From Reticulitermes lucifugus (Eukaryota; Arthropoda; Insecta; Blattodea; Rhinotermitidae), in contig JAKCWW010001022.1 in NCBI GenBank assembly GCA_026260175.1, forward strand, positions 1,530 through 65,529: 64,000 nucleotides of DNA. The letters are read 5' to 3'. This document shows, in pieces, positions 1-11,962 of the stretch. Below the pieces are notes generated by a model. That model worked only from the letters and a program-made list of their open reading frames with translations, had not been told where the DNA came from and made no database searches. Both the position numbers and the translations under genes were made by a program. Numbering within the stretch: position 1 is the first letter of the stretch; the number at the start of each line of letters is the position of its first letter.

Positions 1-240
1 CACTTCCACATTCCCACTTTCACATTTGATTGCACCAAGTTTTTCTTCTAGACTATCGTGTACCTCCTATCGTTGAGCATATAACTTCTCCAAATCCCAT
101 CTTGGTTTTCCCTTGTGGAACCTTATGATTTTCTTTAATCTGGTGCAGATCGATACTGGTCTGCTTATTTATTTGCGCGATTTACATGATTAATATTTTT
201 AAGAACATAAACCTGCAATCATAATAATTTAATTATATGG
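1..240. other. Unassigned AT-rich DNA
   Basis: No recognisable gene, RNA or repeat was seen here. Open frames are short and have no domain. Confidence 0.5.
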
Positions 241-500
241 AAAAAAGGTAAAGCTATTCCTTTAGAGGCCTGGACAGGCCCCTAGGTTTCCACAAGTCAG
301 CCTTACGCACTGGCCGCCTTAACCCCCCCCCCCAAGGAAATATTCCTGGTACTCATTTCTGTTCGAGGCTGAGTCGAACCCAGGGACATAGTGTGGCCGG
401 AAGGATTAAGCCAATGAAAAATTCCCATGACTCCATCGAGAATCGAATTCCTACCAGTTTGTAGTGCAGTGCCTCAACTAACTACCCCACCGCATACCCC
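241..500 (-). repeat. tRNA-derived SINE, family 1
   Basis: Read on the minus strand, the head near 430-495 has a degenerate box A region (TAGTTAGTTGAGGC) and a box B-like AATTCGATTCTC. The body then carries GGTTCGACTCAGCC, GAAATGAGTACCAGG and a GGCGGCCAGTGCGTAAGG block, and the copy ends in a ctttacc-type tail (ggtaaag on the plus strand at 247). The body matches the plus-strand copy at 27082-27245 almost word for word. Two independent copies in opposite orientation support a dispersed SINE, transcribed when active by RNA polymerase III from the internal tRNA-like promoter. A C-run at about 326-334 interrupts the body. Confidence 0.7.
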
Positions 501-939
501 TTTTGTTATACCTAAGAATATTAAATTTCATATGTAGATGGCTTGTGAATGTACATATAATTTGTGTACGAAATATTGTTTGCGTTAACAGTCACAAAAT
601 ATTTCGATGGTGCGAAGATTTAACGTTGTGTGTGACCGACAAATTTAAGGAATTCAATGTATACATATAAATAATAAGTTCTGCAAAGAAATAGAATAAC
701 AGGTTCAATAACAGTGATAACATTCTATAATATGTGCACAATTGTGAAAAAAACAAAACGTGTGAACATAGGTTATTAAATGGTACGACCATCTGAGATG
801 GGTCCAGAATTCAAAACTCAGAACGTGCCTCGGAGTTACGTTATATGTACATTTCCTACATTTTTAGTATTGATTGAGATATGGAGGACGTCGACGGAAA
901 TGAAATGGAGCAAGAATACATGCATGTAACTTTTAGAAA

Positions 940-1095
940 TGTTTATTATGTTTTCAAAGATTCCAGACCGGGTTTCGGTCCCATCCGGCCTTCTATCAAG
1001 CGTGTGCCATCGGATCTGTACACTGGGAGGTAAAGCGGCCGGAGCATAAAATAGACCATTGGGGTCCAGGGCCGTTCTTAAAGCAGTTAAGAAAC
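940..1095 (+). repeat. SINE fragment
   Basis: A box B-like GGTTTCGGTCCC lies at about 971. It is followed by GGGAGGTAAAGCGGCCGGAGC at about 1025, which resembles the GGGGGTAAAGGCAGCCGGTGC block of the SINE at 27.1 kb. The head and tail are not clearly delimited. An open frame overlapping this stretch on the other strand has no domain and is taken as chance. Confidence 0.4.
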
Positions 1096-1099
1096 AAAA

Positions 1100-1800
1100 A
1101 TATTTTGCCCCTGTTGGGGATGGAAGCTCAATTTCTCGGTCATCAAACAAGTAAAATTAGTCATTACGGCATCTACTTATGCCGGCTCCGCTGTTATGTG
1201 AAAAGTGGGCAACTAAAGATACAGCGATCCTTCGGTAATACGGACCACCCTCCCCCCATATAGTACGCATGACTGGGAGACGACTGTACCTAAACACACC
1301 TCATGACATCTGCGAGGCTAAGCCTAAACTCCAGATAGAATTCAAAGAGTCAAGCATTCGAAGATGTAGGTTTTCACCTGGGAAGCACAGACCAACAGCA
1401 CCAGCTTAAAACATCAGTGAATATGGAGAAGAACTTTCGTATCAAGGCTGGCAAAAGGTTCCATAAACACCTTCATGTTAGTCACGGCAGTTTCCGGTAG
1501 CGCACTTGGAGGGTCACTGGTTTGGATGTACCTGTCCTTTTCTGCCTTTTGCTGTGTTTTATTTTAGAGCTGTTGTATGACCTTCATTAAATTGCTTACG
1601 ACTCTAAAGCATTTAGTCAATAAAAGCAGGAAGAGCAGTTCCGACATTCTCTGTCTAAATTATAAGAAATTACATTATGCTTTGTTCGTTGTCTGAGGCA
1701 TGCCTGATATGAACTACGCTGAGGATGCTGTCTGCTTTCATCATCGGTCTGGGAGTACAGTTTAAATCGATAGGGTAGACGCAACAGGATTATCGTATAA
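1100..1800. other. Unassigned DNA
   Basis: No gene or repeat recognised. Short open frames only. Confidence 0.4.
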
Positions 1801-1850
1801 TATCACTATTACCTGATGACGGAAGCGGAAACAAATTCCGACACACCATT
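1790..1850 (+). other. Hammerhead-like motif, possible Penelope-like end
   Basis: CTGATGA at 1813-1819 is followed eight bases later by GAAAC at 1828-1832. The spacer CGGAAGCG could form only a two-pair stem with a GAAG tetraloop. This is the order of the two conserved boxes of a hammerhead ribozyme (CUGANGA, stem II, GAAA). No Penelope-like flanks were recognised, so a chance match is possible. Confidence 0.3.
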
Positions 1851-2274
1851 TTATCAAGTATTTCTCAGAAAATTGACGCTGTCCAGCATAATACTCATAA
1901 TTAATCGGTCATTTTCCAAACCTTTAGAGAACAATTTTCATATCGCCCAGTTCCCTCCTGACCTCTCTGCAGTGGGACTGATTCAGATGAGCGTGACATT
2001 GACCTTCCTGTGACCCTCCCTCCGACCTGACAGCCTCATGGAGCTCCACACGTTCACTTACTGACATACACGTGGGCTTTTTCCAGGGCGGAGCTCCATC
2101 TATATTAGTGTGGCAGGTCAGCACGTCTTCATCCCACGGGCTGTTGATACTTCTGTGTCTAAGAAGTGAGGTTCACTCCATTGAGCAGCATCTGTCTTAA
2201 GAAGCTAGACAAAAATGCCAGGTATTTTATAAAACGCGAAGTTTTGCCGTATTCACAAAAGCCCGACACTTGTT

Positions 2275-2450
2275 TATGTCCTTAGATGAACCCAGTTCAA
2301 AATGTCCCATTTTTTCACATCCGTTTTAATATTTTCCTCCCATTTACGCCTAGAACTTCCCAGCGATCTCTTTCCGTAGGCTTTCCAGTCAAAGCTTCGC
2401 ATGTATTTTTTCTCCCATACGTGCCGCATGCCCCACCAATCTCACCCTTT
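2275..2450 (-). repeat. LINE ORF2 3'-region fragment
   Basis: On the plus strand the stretch TTTTAATATTTTCCTCCC at about 2324, then ttacgcc and cccatacgtgccgcatgcccc, is the reverse complement of the region encoding the end of the RTE/BovB-type LINE ORF2 (around GRPRRRWEDNIKMDL). The fragment is old and broken, with no intact frame. Homologous pieces lie at 12.0, 34.4 and 42.6 kb. Confidence 0.5.
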
Positions 2451-2454
2451 TTTA

Positions 2455-4560
2455 TTTAAAAAAGGTCTGGGAAAGAGACGAAAACCCGGGTGCGACTTGG
2501 GGTTATATGGTGGGCGATTTAAAACCCTGAAGCAAAGGCGTGGAAACTTTGTGATTTTTCTCGCACCTGTGTAAGGTCGGGTTTAGTCATGTTGAGGGAG
2601 ACGCTGCTCCTATCAAGGACAAACTTATCATAGTCATGCTTTCAGGTTTCTCAGTGTTTCACAGTACCTCTCAGACTAAAGATTTGTGCCAGTATGCATG
2701 ACTTCTTTTTCAAGCTTTCCATCACGAACACTTGCAACCCAACGTCCAGCAATACTGAGGTCCACATATTCTTCGTAGAAAACTTTCATTCGACGATGAA
2801 TGTTGAACAGGACACTTTTCTGCAGTCAGAAACTCTTACCACTGAACGCCTTTTCTTCCGCACTTACATATTTGCGTTACACTCCGTCATGTTCACTAGC
2901 ACAATTCAGAGCACTCTAGCGGCAGAAATTTAAAACTCTGCCCTGAGATACATGAAAGTAACGAATTGAAAGCAGTTAATATTTGTACTCCTGCGTGTGT
3001 TTCTCCTAATTAAATTTGGATTAACCATAACAAATAGTGCAGTTTTGGGTCGTGCGTGACCTCATTTACTTCTAATATTTGTTGCAAAAACATAAATAAT
3101 TTTTATTAATAAATACCTTTTTTACAATCAATACTATTATTTTAATACAATAAAAGTAACATCATTGTTATAATAAACGTCATTGTTATTGATTTATTTT
3201 CTAATTATATTGTTTAAATTTTCACCTAGATTTTAAAGCCAAATAATAGCCTACTTGTCCAAACAAATAAAAATGACGAAATTTAACTAATGTTTTCACT
3301 TTTCATAAAAAATGTCGATATTTTAAGACAAGAAAATTAATGTCGCTCTTGTAATAAACGTTTCTTTCTAAATATATTATTTAATTTTCACTTAGATTTT
3401 CAATTTCCAGTAATTTCCAATAATATCTTAAATGAAGATAAACTGAAAAAAGTAATTAATGGTTGCAGTGAGGACAAAGTATTTGAAACAATTATTTCCC
3501 TCAATAAATATTGCACCTGTTCTTCGCATTATTTTCTCCTGATTTCATTCCTAGAATCTGTGTCATTAAATCTGAAAGTGTTTAATAATATTTTATGTCG
3601 GAATTCCCTCATTGACGCTGTAAGGTATGGAGGATCAAAATCCTTGCACCACATGTTTTTAGAAGAGAAATGGTCTTTCATCAACGCAACTCAAATGAAG
3701 TAATCCAAAAAGAACCCTCTCCTTCACTACTCTTACTCTCATCGTTTATGTCCAAGGGTTCACTTATGCAATCACCCTCTATACAATGGCTTCCAGATAT
3801 CAAAATTTTCTTCTCACAATTTCTACTGATAATATTTACCCAAAAATGTGCGATATCAAAAAGAAACAAGTAAATCACTTTGAGAAAAGAAGTAAAGGAA
3901 AAGGCACTGTGGGGTCACATACAAACCGAACACGAAGTTCACACACAAGGGTTGCTGTCAATAAACTGCTAACGTAGCCGCAACAACAGCTCAGTGAGCT
4001 CTAAACGTACACTCATCAAGGAGATTCTAACAACATTCTGAACATAGGTATAATACAAATTACATTATGCATGCCACTGGCAGCACAAACTCCTTTCTAG
4101 ATTCTTAAAAATTAGGAGGTCTTTGAACATCCCTTCGTAAAAGTTTGTTACCATTTCCAGTGCGGGCAGCAGCACTTCTGAGAAATTAATATTTTCTTTC
4201 GTTTTGTATACATTTCCACGTGCAAAATAATACGGTACATATTTTTTACAATTAGTCAATTTTCAGAAATCTGGCAAAGTTAGATTTTAGGTTCCTATAA
4301 GGTAGATAAAATGCACTAATAATTCGTGGAACATTTTCGTGCAGTAACAAGAAATATAACGTAACGAAAGAACACGGAAAATAGCAGGACACTCTTCTTG
4401 TTGTGTGTGGGTGGGGGAGGACATAAGAGGTTACTTCCGCCTTTGAAGCTTCCCAGGCAGTGCCGCTAGTTCATCTGGTACGTACGAGTTTGGACGGAAG
4501 ATAAAACATTAAATGTTCTTGCTTTTATCTAAGCACTACGATACAAAGACGTGTGGAAGA
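2455..4560. other. Unassigned, partly very AT-rich DNA
   Basis: No gene recognised. About 3000-3640 is especially rich in A and T runs. Within it, one phrase recurs loosely at about 3170-3260 and 3350-3420: ataaacgt, then a weak match ending in a tttaa(a)ttttcac(c/t)tagatttt block. This suggests a diverged duplication of about 150-180 bases. Confidence 0.4.
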
Positions 4561-4567
4561 CCGAAGG

Positions 4568-4685
4568 CATACATCCAGTCATTCTTAATCTCAGCACTAG
4601 ATGAAGACAAATGATCAGGTTCGCGCTCCGGTCGCCTTACTTAGAGGAAAGAACTCCCTCGGTCTATTAGAGAAGTGGTGTTGGC
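4568..4685 (-). repeat. SINE fragment, family 2
   Basis: The blocks TCATTCTTAATCTCAGCAC, TAGATGAAGACAAATGATC and gcgctccggtcgccttac match the same blocks in the SINE copies at 29.3 kb and 62.8 kb. Those copies are oriented with their tRNA-like head toward higher coordinates, so this one is minus. No head is left here. Confidence 0.5.
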
Positions 4686-4689
4686 AAGC

Positions 4690-5530
4690 GGTCGGAGCTG
4701 TGGTTACGCAATAGAAGAAGTGCATATGTGGAGGAATTTTGATATTAACTTTGGCAGGGCTGCATAAGAAGAAGAGCTGGTGCAAGTGGAAATTGACCAC
4801 CAACTCATCTTTGCTCTGGACTCGAGAAACGTTATAAAAACCTTCATCGTGGTGTTAATAGCACGTAAGCTATTTGTTTTAAATGATAATTAAGTTCCAA
4901 TTCTTTCCTGACAGAGAAAATATCTTCTTATACAGTACTGGCTTATAATATTTAAGGAAGACAATCGTTGTTTATTCTGAGAATTGAACAAAAGCCACAA
5001 ATGTGGAAAAAATTCATAGTTTTTTAATATAAAGGCAGGTATATGAACTACAGTGTCTTAAAGGATTAAGCCGTTTGCAGAAAATATGTGCCAAAAATTA
5101 CCGCTTAAAATTTTATGTTTGCTCAGAGGCCTAAAATCTTTTATTGAAGCCCGTGAAGGAAGAATTATTCTTTCAATCAGATCGGATACATTTTACCTTA
5201 CAGACGTCTGTTTGTTAGTGTGCACTTGCAAGGCCCATGTATATATTCCAGGGCAATTATTAAAAGGGATTTTATATAAATATTGTGTGAAATTGTGGAA
5301 TGGATTTAGGTTGCTCAGAATGGGATTTAAAAGTAGATTCTTAAGATGACGCTAAGTATTGCTCTGGTTCGCTAAAAGTCGGGCTATTATTGAGCGGCTG
5401 CGCTACTGTCAGTTTCTCAATAAGGCGCCGGTATGAAGTAGATACGTCAAGGAACATGCATGTAGATGGAATAATTTCTAAGTATATTTTGGTTAATCTT
5501 AATGTGGTTCATCCCCGTTGTGTTTTGTTC
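4690..5530. other. Unassigned DNA
   Basis: No gene or repeat recognised. An 87-codon frame at 5086-5349 has no domain I recognise. Confidence 0.4.
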
Positions 5531-5535
5531 AAACG

Positions 5536-6294
5536 TTATATTAAAAAACAGTCTTACACAACACATACACAACTTTCCAGGTTACTAGTTTCGGCTTTGT
5601 TAACAATCCATCTTAAGACTACTTTTCTTATCATGAGACGTCCAGTGAAACGTATCCTTGCTTGTCTGATTGATATCTGATTCCTTTACAATATTCGTCA
5701 TAAAATTTATTGAAATAAATATATAAATGTGGATAAAATTATGGAGTATATAAACGATTTTAGTGCTGCAGTTTTAAATATAAATAAAAATAAATATTGA
5801 TAAAATTGTTAGGCATTATATCTAATGTGTTGAAACACACGCCTCTCTTATTCTTCCCAGGTACTGTGCATTTCTGATTTTACAGAAGTAAGTTACTCCG
5901 GTTTTACAATATTTCCAGTTTTGATGAGTGCGTAACATACTACTCTAAAATCAGAAATTCACATTGCCTTGGAAAGATAAGACAGACGTATGCTTCAACA
6001 CATAAGATAGAGTCCCTACCATTTTCATACGTAAATACTTTTATTTATATTTAAAAGTACAGCACTAAAATCCTTTCTGTACTCCACAAGTTTTCAATAT
6101 TTTATGTATTTATTTCAATAAACTTTATGACGAATGTTGCAAAGGAAAGAAATCTCAATCCTATAAGCAAGGATACGTTTAGATGGAACGCTCTTTTTAA
6201 AAAAGGTCTGAAGGTAGCTTGTTAAAAAAAAGCCGAAACTAGTAACCTGGAAAATTTGTATATATGGTGCGTAAGACTGTTTTTAATTGTAACA
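5536..6294. repeat. Long imperfect palindrome of two outward-facing Penelope-like ends
   Basis: The left arm (about 5536-5900) and right arm (about 5928-6294) are inverted copies around a centre near 5914. Matching anchors include TTTCCAGGTTACTAGTTTCGG (5574) against its complement ending near 6252, ACGTATCCTTGCTT (5649) against aagcaaggatacgt (6167), TTATTGAAATAAATA (5708) against tatttatttcaataa (6107), and TTTCTGATTTTA (5871) against taaaatcagaaa (5946). The arms differ by many substitutions and small indels, so the structure is old. Near each outer end lies a motif of the form CTGAAGA-like box, hairpin, GCCGAAAC: 5588-5617 on the minus strand and 6208-6239 on the plus strand. This matches the hammerhead-bearing ends of Penelope-like elements. 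Copies in inverted arrangement are known for that group. A foldback element is the alternative. Confidence 0.75.
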
Positions 6295-6419
6295 TATTTT
6301 GGTTAGAAAGTCTAAAATGGGACCCATGAAATGAAGGAAAATGTGAAGGGCGCGAAATGTGGCACGAGTAAAGGAGAAGTGCATAGAGCTTTTTATGGAG
6401 AAATATGAATGAAAAAACC

Positions 6420-6645
6420 ACTTCAAAGATATTCTCGTAGATTTTATGATCATAATAGATCTTAAAGAGATAGGATGAGAGGTTTTGGAATGGAAGGATC
6501 TGGCTAAGGAGAGGAAAGTGGCGAGCTGTTGTGAACACGGCAATGACTTTTCGGACTTTATAAAATCCGAGGAATTTCTTGACTAGCAGAGAAACTATTA
6601 GTTTTGCAGTAAATACTCTGCTTCATGGAGTTGTTCAGTTACTAA
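6420..6645 (+). repeat. LINE ORF2 C-terminal and 3' end, decayed
   Basis: Broken frames spell remnants like DLKEIG, then WKDLAKERK, corresponding to the DLQEVG and WIDLAQDRDRW signatures of the RTE/BovB-type LINE C-terminus. The 3' block follows: TTCTTGACTAGCAGAGAAACT at about 6577, then cttcatggagttgttcagttac. That block matches the better copies at 23.6 kb and 42.5 kb. The copy is highly diverged. Confidence 0.5.
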
Positions 6646-6649
6646 TCTC

Positions 6650-8675
6650 AAATAGAATATATAAACATAGAATGAAGAATGAAATTAGAATGAATGATCC
6701 AGATATGGCTTTTAAGAACGTAAACCGGACTGAGCTAAATCTGGCTAGAAAACAATGCAGAATTTTGTGATAATTGTGGTAAAGCTTCGGGTTCTGTGGA
6801 AGGAAATTTACTTCACTGGCAGATCAACCCTTTAAGGCGCAGTGAATATTCTATGTACCACCCATTTTAACTCTGTATATTTGCCCACTGAATATATTAA
6901 TGTATTCCGTAGAATTCTCACAATAAAGAACGCATTTCCCTTTAAAAAAATATAAAGGAGTTTGTATGTGTAAGGAAGGCGGGGTGTATTTCCTGTGAGG
7001 TAGAAATTAAACGTGTAAAGTGATACTTAGATCAATTTCATGCTTCAAATACTGGCATCTGCAGAGCGGAGAATTACGGAGGATTGGTCATGCATCTCTG
7101 TTCTTCCACGCGTAAATATGCCACTTCTCATAACATACCAACCGCTACTTATAAAGATATTTGTGGACATTTTATTTATATTGTAAACAGCTCTCAAAGT
7201 GCACGCAATCGGTTATTGACCTGAAACATCGAATTTTCAGATGACCTAAGGTCATCTAGCCCTCCCCACCCCGTCAAGGTGACACCAGCTGACCTTGTAC
7301 ATTCCCCCACTGTGCTGCGCGACAACCAATCAATTTACGCCATCCAGCCTATGCGTGCACAAGTCCAGGGTTATTCAACCTGCACAAGGTCAGCTGAAGA
7401 ACCGAAAACTCACGATTGTACCCGAACATCAGCCATTCTAGAACTCCGTCAGAAGATCAATGGATTCATCTATAGTACCAAGAATCCAGATAGAGTATGA
7501 AGCTTGTACCTACTTCATTACGAACCACACAACTATAATTCTGTATCTTTCATACCAACGAATTTTTTAAAGACCCTTCTTGTCCGCAGAACAGAATTTG
7601 TTAAAATAAATCTAGAGGAAGCAAAAATTTAACCCTTCAAAAGAGAGTATCAACTTATATACCACACAATTTTAAGATTAAAACGTCTGTATGTGGTTTA
7701 TATAATTCCCAGAAAAAACGAAAAATGGCAATTATTTCCTGAAATTTTTATACCCTTTGGTGTTGTAAGAAAATGCAGTGTATGGACTGAACTTGGGGAA
7801 CTGATTATTTAAATACTATTTGGATATATTACAAGCTTCGAATAATTATTTTAGTATTTCTTTGAGAATGCGTGAGAACATAAATAAGTTACAATTGGTA
7901 AGTCTAAACTTTCTGGCGCTTTCGCACTATTATTGCCACTAGATTTTCAGTTCCCAAAGGCTAGCATTGGCTGTGCTCATACATAGCGTAAAGCACATAA
8001 CACGGCTAGCGAATTGACAGAATAAAATATTGGCACAAATGCATCTACAAATCCTTATTGAGGTTCTTAAAATTACATCCAGCATTTATGGTAATTTACG
8101 TGGTTCACCAAACTGTAATATTTGATCCAAAACTGACTAACGGTTCTCCAGTTATGATACGATGCTTCATTGAAACCACTTTGTTTAATTTTCTCGAAAA
8201 TATTAAGAATTATGGAAATGTTTACTGGGGAAAAAATATGTTTTCTTACGTCTAGCATATAACCCGTAATCATTGTGATTCAGGTATACCAGTTTATGAA
8301 AAATAGATAACGGCCCATATGCATTCATTATAACCTTGCAGAAGTAAAGTAAAATCTGAATATTTAATGCGATTTTGGATTGTAACTACATTTCTAGAGC
8401 TAATTCACATTCCTATTGTGCTAAAATTCTGACTTAGCCTGTAACGTGAAGTTGCAGACAGAAATAATTCAATAGGTTTTCCTGCTGTACTACAGATCTG
8501 CAGTTATAAAAACCTTGATTTGTTAACTTTATATGTGTATTTATGTAATGGAAGTTTACAATCCACAGATGCCATGGCTTTGTTTTACTTCGTAAAAACG
8601 GACATAAACGCAATTTTCATATTTTTCAAACATGTGTTACCTCAATTCATTTAAGGGCCCTGTTAATAAATACCT
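6650..8675. other. Unassigned DNA with a short palindrome
   Basis: No gene recognised. A perfect palindrome GATGACCTAAGGTCATC lies at 7240-7256. The stretch 7255-7450 is less AT-rich than its surroundings, with an undomained 73-codon frame (7279-7500). Confidence 0.4.
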
Positions 8676-8679
8676 CCGT

Positions 8680-8850
8680 TGATCGAAGTTCTTTCTGAGA
8701 TGCTAATAGGTCTTCAGCTAGTTCATAAATTTCCCGCATTTTATGGAACCCGAAGGTTCATTCCCGCATTCAAGAGCGCTCGCTGCCTGGACCTAACCTG
8801 AGCCACATCAATCTGGTCCATGCCTTTCATTGTTGCTCCTACCACACATG
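8680..8850 (-). repeat. LINE 3' end fragment
   Basis: CATTTTATGGAACCCGAAGG then ttcattcccgcattcaagagcgc, and later ctgagccacatcaatctggtccatgcc, match the complement of the LINE ORF2 C-terminus and 3' UTR seen intact at 42.5 kb. Several small indels are present. Confidence 0.65.
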
Positions 8851-8854
8851 TTTG

Positions 8855-10890
8855 AGCACCTGTCATATTGTCATACTTACTGCGGGAACATAAAAATTAC
8901 GGGGTTTGTTTAGCCTTGCATATCACAACCCTAGTACCTAACAACGTGAAAATCGGTTAAAATTATTCAAACGTTTAAGAGATTTGACAAATATGTTACC
9001 TGATAAGCGTTTTCTTTATAGATTTTCTGCTTTCAGTAACAACAAATCATGCATTTAATAAGTGGTTATCCGTGAGAAAGGCTAAGTAATGCATTAACAT
9101 TACCATAAAATAAACAAATACCAGTTCCAAGCAAACTGTTACACCTAGCTTTAGAAATAGTACAGCCAGAGTTCGTCATCCCCTTCAAGATTTCATGCAG
9201 CCTCGACCGAATCAATATTTCGTGGCCGCGTTTATAAGGCTCGAATAATGCAACTGTCTGTGTTGTTAAAAAAAAGATCTGGATATCTATTGTTTACATA
9301 GTGATTAATGGATGCTTTCCCTGCTGCGCATTTCAAACTGAAATATTTTGTCGATACCAAGATAATGTTTTCAATTATGTTAATAACTGTGCCGTAATTA
9401 TTTGAAATATTTCATATAAGTATATAATATATTCTCTGTAATCATTGCTTAAATACATTGCTGATAAATTATTTTAAGAGACCAACTGTGTGTATTTATA
9501 AAATGGCTGGACTACAAACCTGATGGTGGAGTCCATCATTAGCACTTTCGTGGTGTCTCAAGAATTCTGCTCGCAAAATATCTGATGTGTTACATTATTT
9601 GCTTCAGGATTTTCCAAAGTGGGAAAAAGGGAGATATAGAGCTTTATCTCGTTGTCTTTGAAAAATGGACCGAAATAGAAGACTCTGAATTACTTTTGAT
9701 CTTAACTACATGTCAAAATATCTAATAAATTCGTTTGTAAATATTTAATTTTATCTTGTGTCGAAAATATATTCTTTTGTTTTAATTCAAACATAACAAA
9801 TTGTCAATAGCTTGATTAAAATAAGCATGAATTGAGATGAAAAGATGATATTAAATTATAAACACAGAATTTAAAGACGTACTTCTTGACAATCCTTAAA
9901 ATTTATTAGTAATTAAATTCGTGCGAGATTCAGAGAATTCACTGCAAGCTCGACACACAGCTGATAGGTGAAAGTAACATTAATGTGTCGTACCCGTTTT
10001 CATGAATTGTTACGTCATACACTACAGTCGCAATCTTCAGGATGTATGACAGTTTCACCTTGAACGTAACGATGGTAATGCACGTTGAAACGTAAGAAGA
10101 ACTTCAGGAAACGACATCACTGAAAAAATAAATCCGAGGTTATATACTTCTCTAATGAATGAAAACTATTGCCTCGCTCGATTTTCAGTTTCCTAGTGTC
10201 ATTTCGTGCAAAAATCCCTGTAACAGTACTGCATTTGCAGTTAGTGTATGGTACTTCTAACTCCTTTTCTGGACCTCTTGTTTTTAATCTCTGTTTGGAT
10301 ACCTGTCATCCTTATTAAAGCCGGAATATTTCCTTAAAATACACTTTCAGTCGCATTGGCAGATATCAGTAAGGGCCTTATAAACCCGTACAGTTGATAG
10401 AAGGTCTTTGTATATAGTATACCAAGAGATCTGAGGTGCTCGGAGAGATGGTAATAATCTAGGTTTTTAAAAGCCGGCATAGAGATTTAAGTTTCTTGTG
10501 GTTTTCGACAGTCATTCCAAATAAATGTCGGGATAGTAAAACGATTAGGCTATAAAAGCTTTCTTTAAATTTATTATTTATTAGTCTGCCTACATTTATG
10601 TTGTGTCTGGGACACTGGCAACATCCTAAGACAAGTCAAAAATAAGGAACTTTGATAAAATGAAACAAGCATTTCAACATGAATTCTTTAAAAATGATAG
10701 AAGAAAATAAATTCTGGAGCACTGCTTGAATTAATAAGTTAATTCATTAAGTACTAAATGAGTATCGAGAAATTTCTTAGAATATTTCCTTCGAAACTGT
10801 GGAAAATTTCAAAAAATTTTGAACAAAAATATCAAGTCAATATGGGGATTGCAGTCTTCTGGAATAGGACGACTGTATTCTGAAAGACAA
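8855..10890. other. Unassigned DNA
   Basis: No gene, RNA or repeat recognised. Confidence 0.4.
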
Positions 10891-10894
10891 GTGC

Positions 10895-11240
10895 AAACAC
10901 TCCCCGACTTACGCAGTGTAAAATTAAGCAATTTCAGACTTACGCAGTTTTAAGGAAAGTAAAGGAACTCGATGTATTAACAATTTTGGAAAGCGAGCCG
11001 AATTATTTTCCTTGCGCAAATGAAAGTATATGAGGGGAAGATGACGGAAGAAGAATCACAGGCGGTGGGGCCGTCATGCTGCTGCCGATCACGTTCCAGT
11101 GCATTGGAGCCTGAATTTAAAATGTACTCCCTTATGTATAAATACATTTAACCATTTGTGTACCCAAATACCACTTCCGCAAAATTCGAATTGCTCCGGA
11201 CCTACCGGCAAGTTACTATTGCGTATGTCGGAAAGTGTTT
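10895..11240. mobile_element. pogo/Tigger-like MITE
   Basis: The terminal inverted repeats are AAACACTCCCCGACTTACGC at the left (10895) and the complement of AAACACTTTCCGACATACGC at the right (ending 11240), with about 17 of 20 positions alike. The element is about 346 bases long with no coding frame. The sequence just inside the right end (complement: CGGAGCAATTCGAATTTTGC) resembles the usual inner part of pogo-type elements that begin with a CCCCGACTTACG repeat. I could not define a TA target duplication at the ends, so the exact borders are approximate. Confidence 0.6.
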
Positions 11241-11244
11241 ATAT

Positions 11245-11960
11245 TGGCTTCTAGTGTAAGGCTGTACCTTCATCTTTAGTGTGAACACTACTTTTAACTT
11301 GAAGAGGGAAAGAGATTGGTCCTCCGAAACCATGGTACCAACATTCTCAAGGTCACAACTTATAAATCGTAATTTTGTATTCAGAATCCTTTGCCTTCCC
11401 GTCTGCTTTCTAAAATTAAAGTGTGCATAAATATAATGTTATTTGTTGTATTGTACATGCGTAAAACTTATCTCTTACATTAAGGAAAAGAACACAGGTT
11501 CACTGCGTCTGAGAACCCCCCCCCCCTTCCAGTGGCGGCTTAATATTTTTCTGATTATCAAAGGGCGGTATGTTCTCGTTGAACGTTGGAGTTGCATTTC
11601 TGAAAACCGCGACGTACAGCTAAAACACTAGAACGGAGAGTTATTTCCCCGTAAGTATTAATTAAACTACCCGAGAGTGTGGCCGCTGAAGGTTCCTTCA
11701 GATGCAAAAAAAAAAGGCAACCCCAATCAAAGTTTTGGCAATTTTCATAGAAATCTTGGCCATTAAATCTTCAGGGTTAAAGCGTGTGCATTCCATTTAG
11801 GCAAATGTGAAGAGTCGAAGTGTAGCAACTTCTGGGCCAACACCGGCCTTAGGGGGAATGATCACAGCGTTTTGGATAAAACCTCATTTCTCAAATTTGT
11901 TGTGGGAATAATAAGATTATTTATTTTAGAAGCAGGCGCTTACGAAACCCCTTTCGCTTA
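11245..11960. other. Unassigned DNA
   Basis: No gene recognised. A C-run of about 13 bases lies at 11516-11528. Confidence 0.4.
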
Positions 11961-11962
11961 AA

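Noticed and set aside
836-1150. 104-codon minus-strand frame
   Set aside because: It overlaps a SINE body in the other orientation and has no domain.
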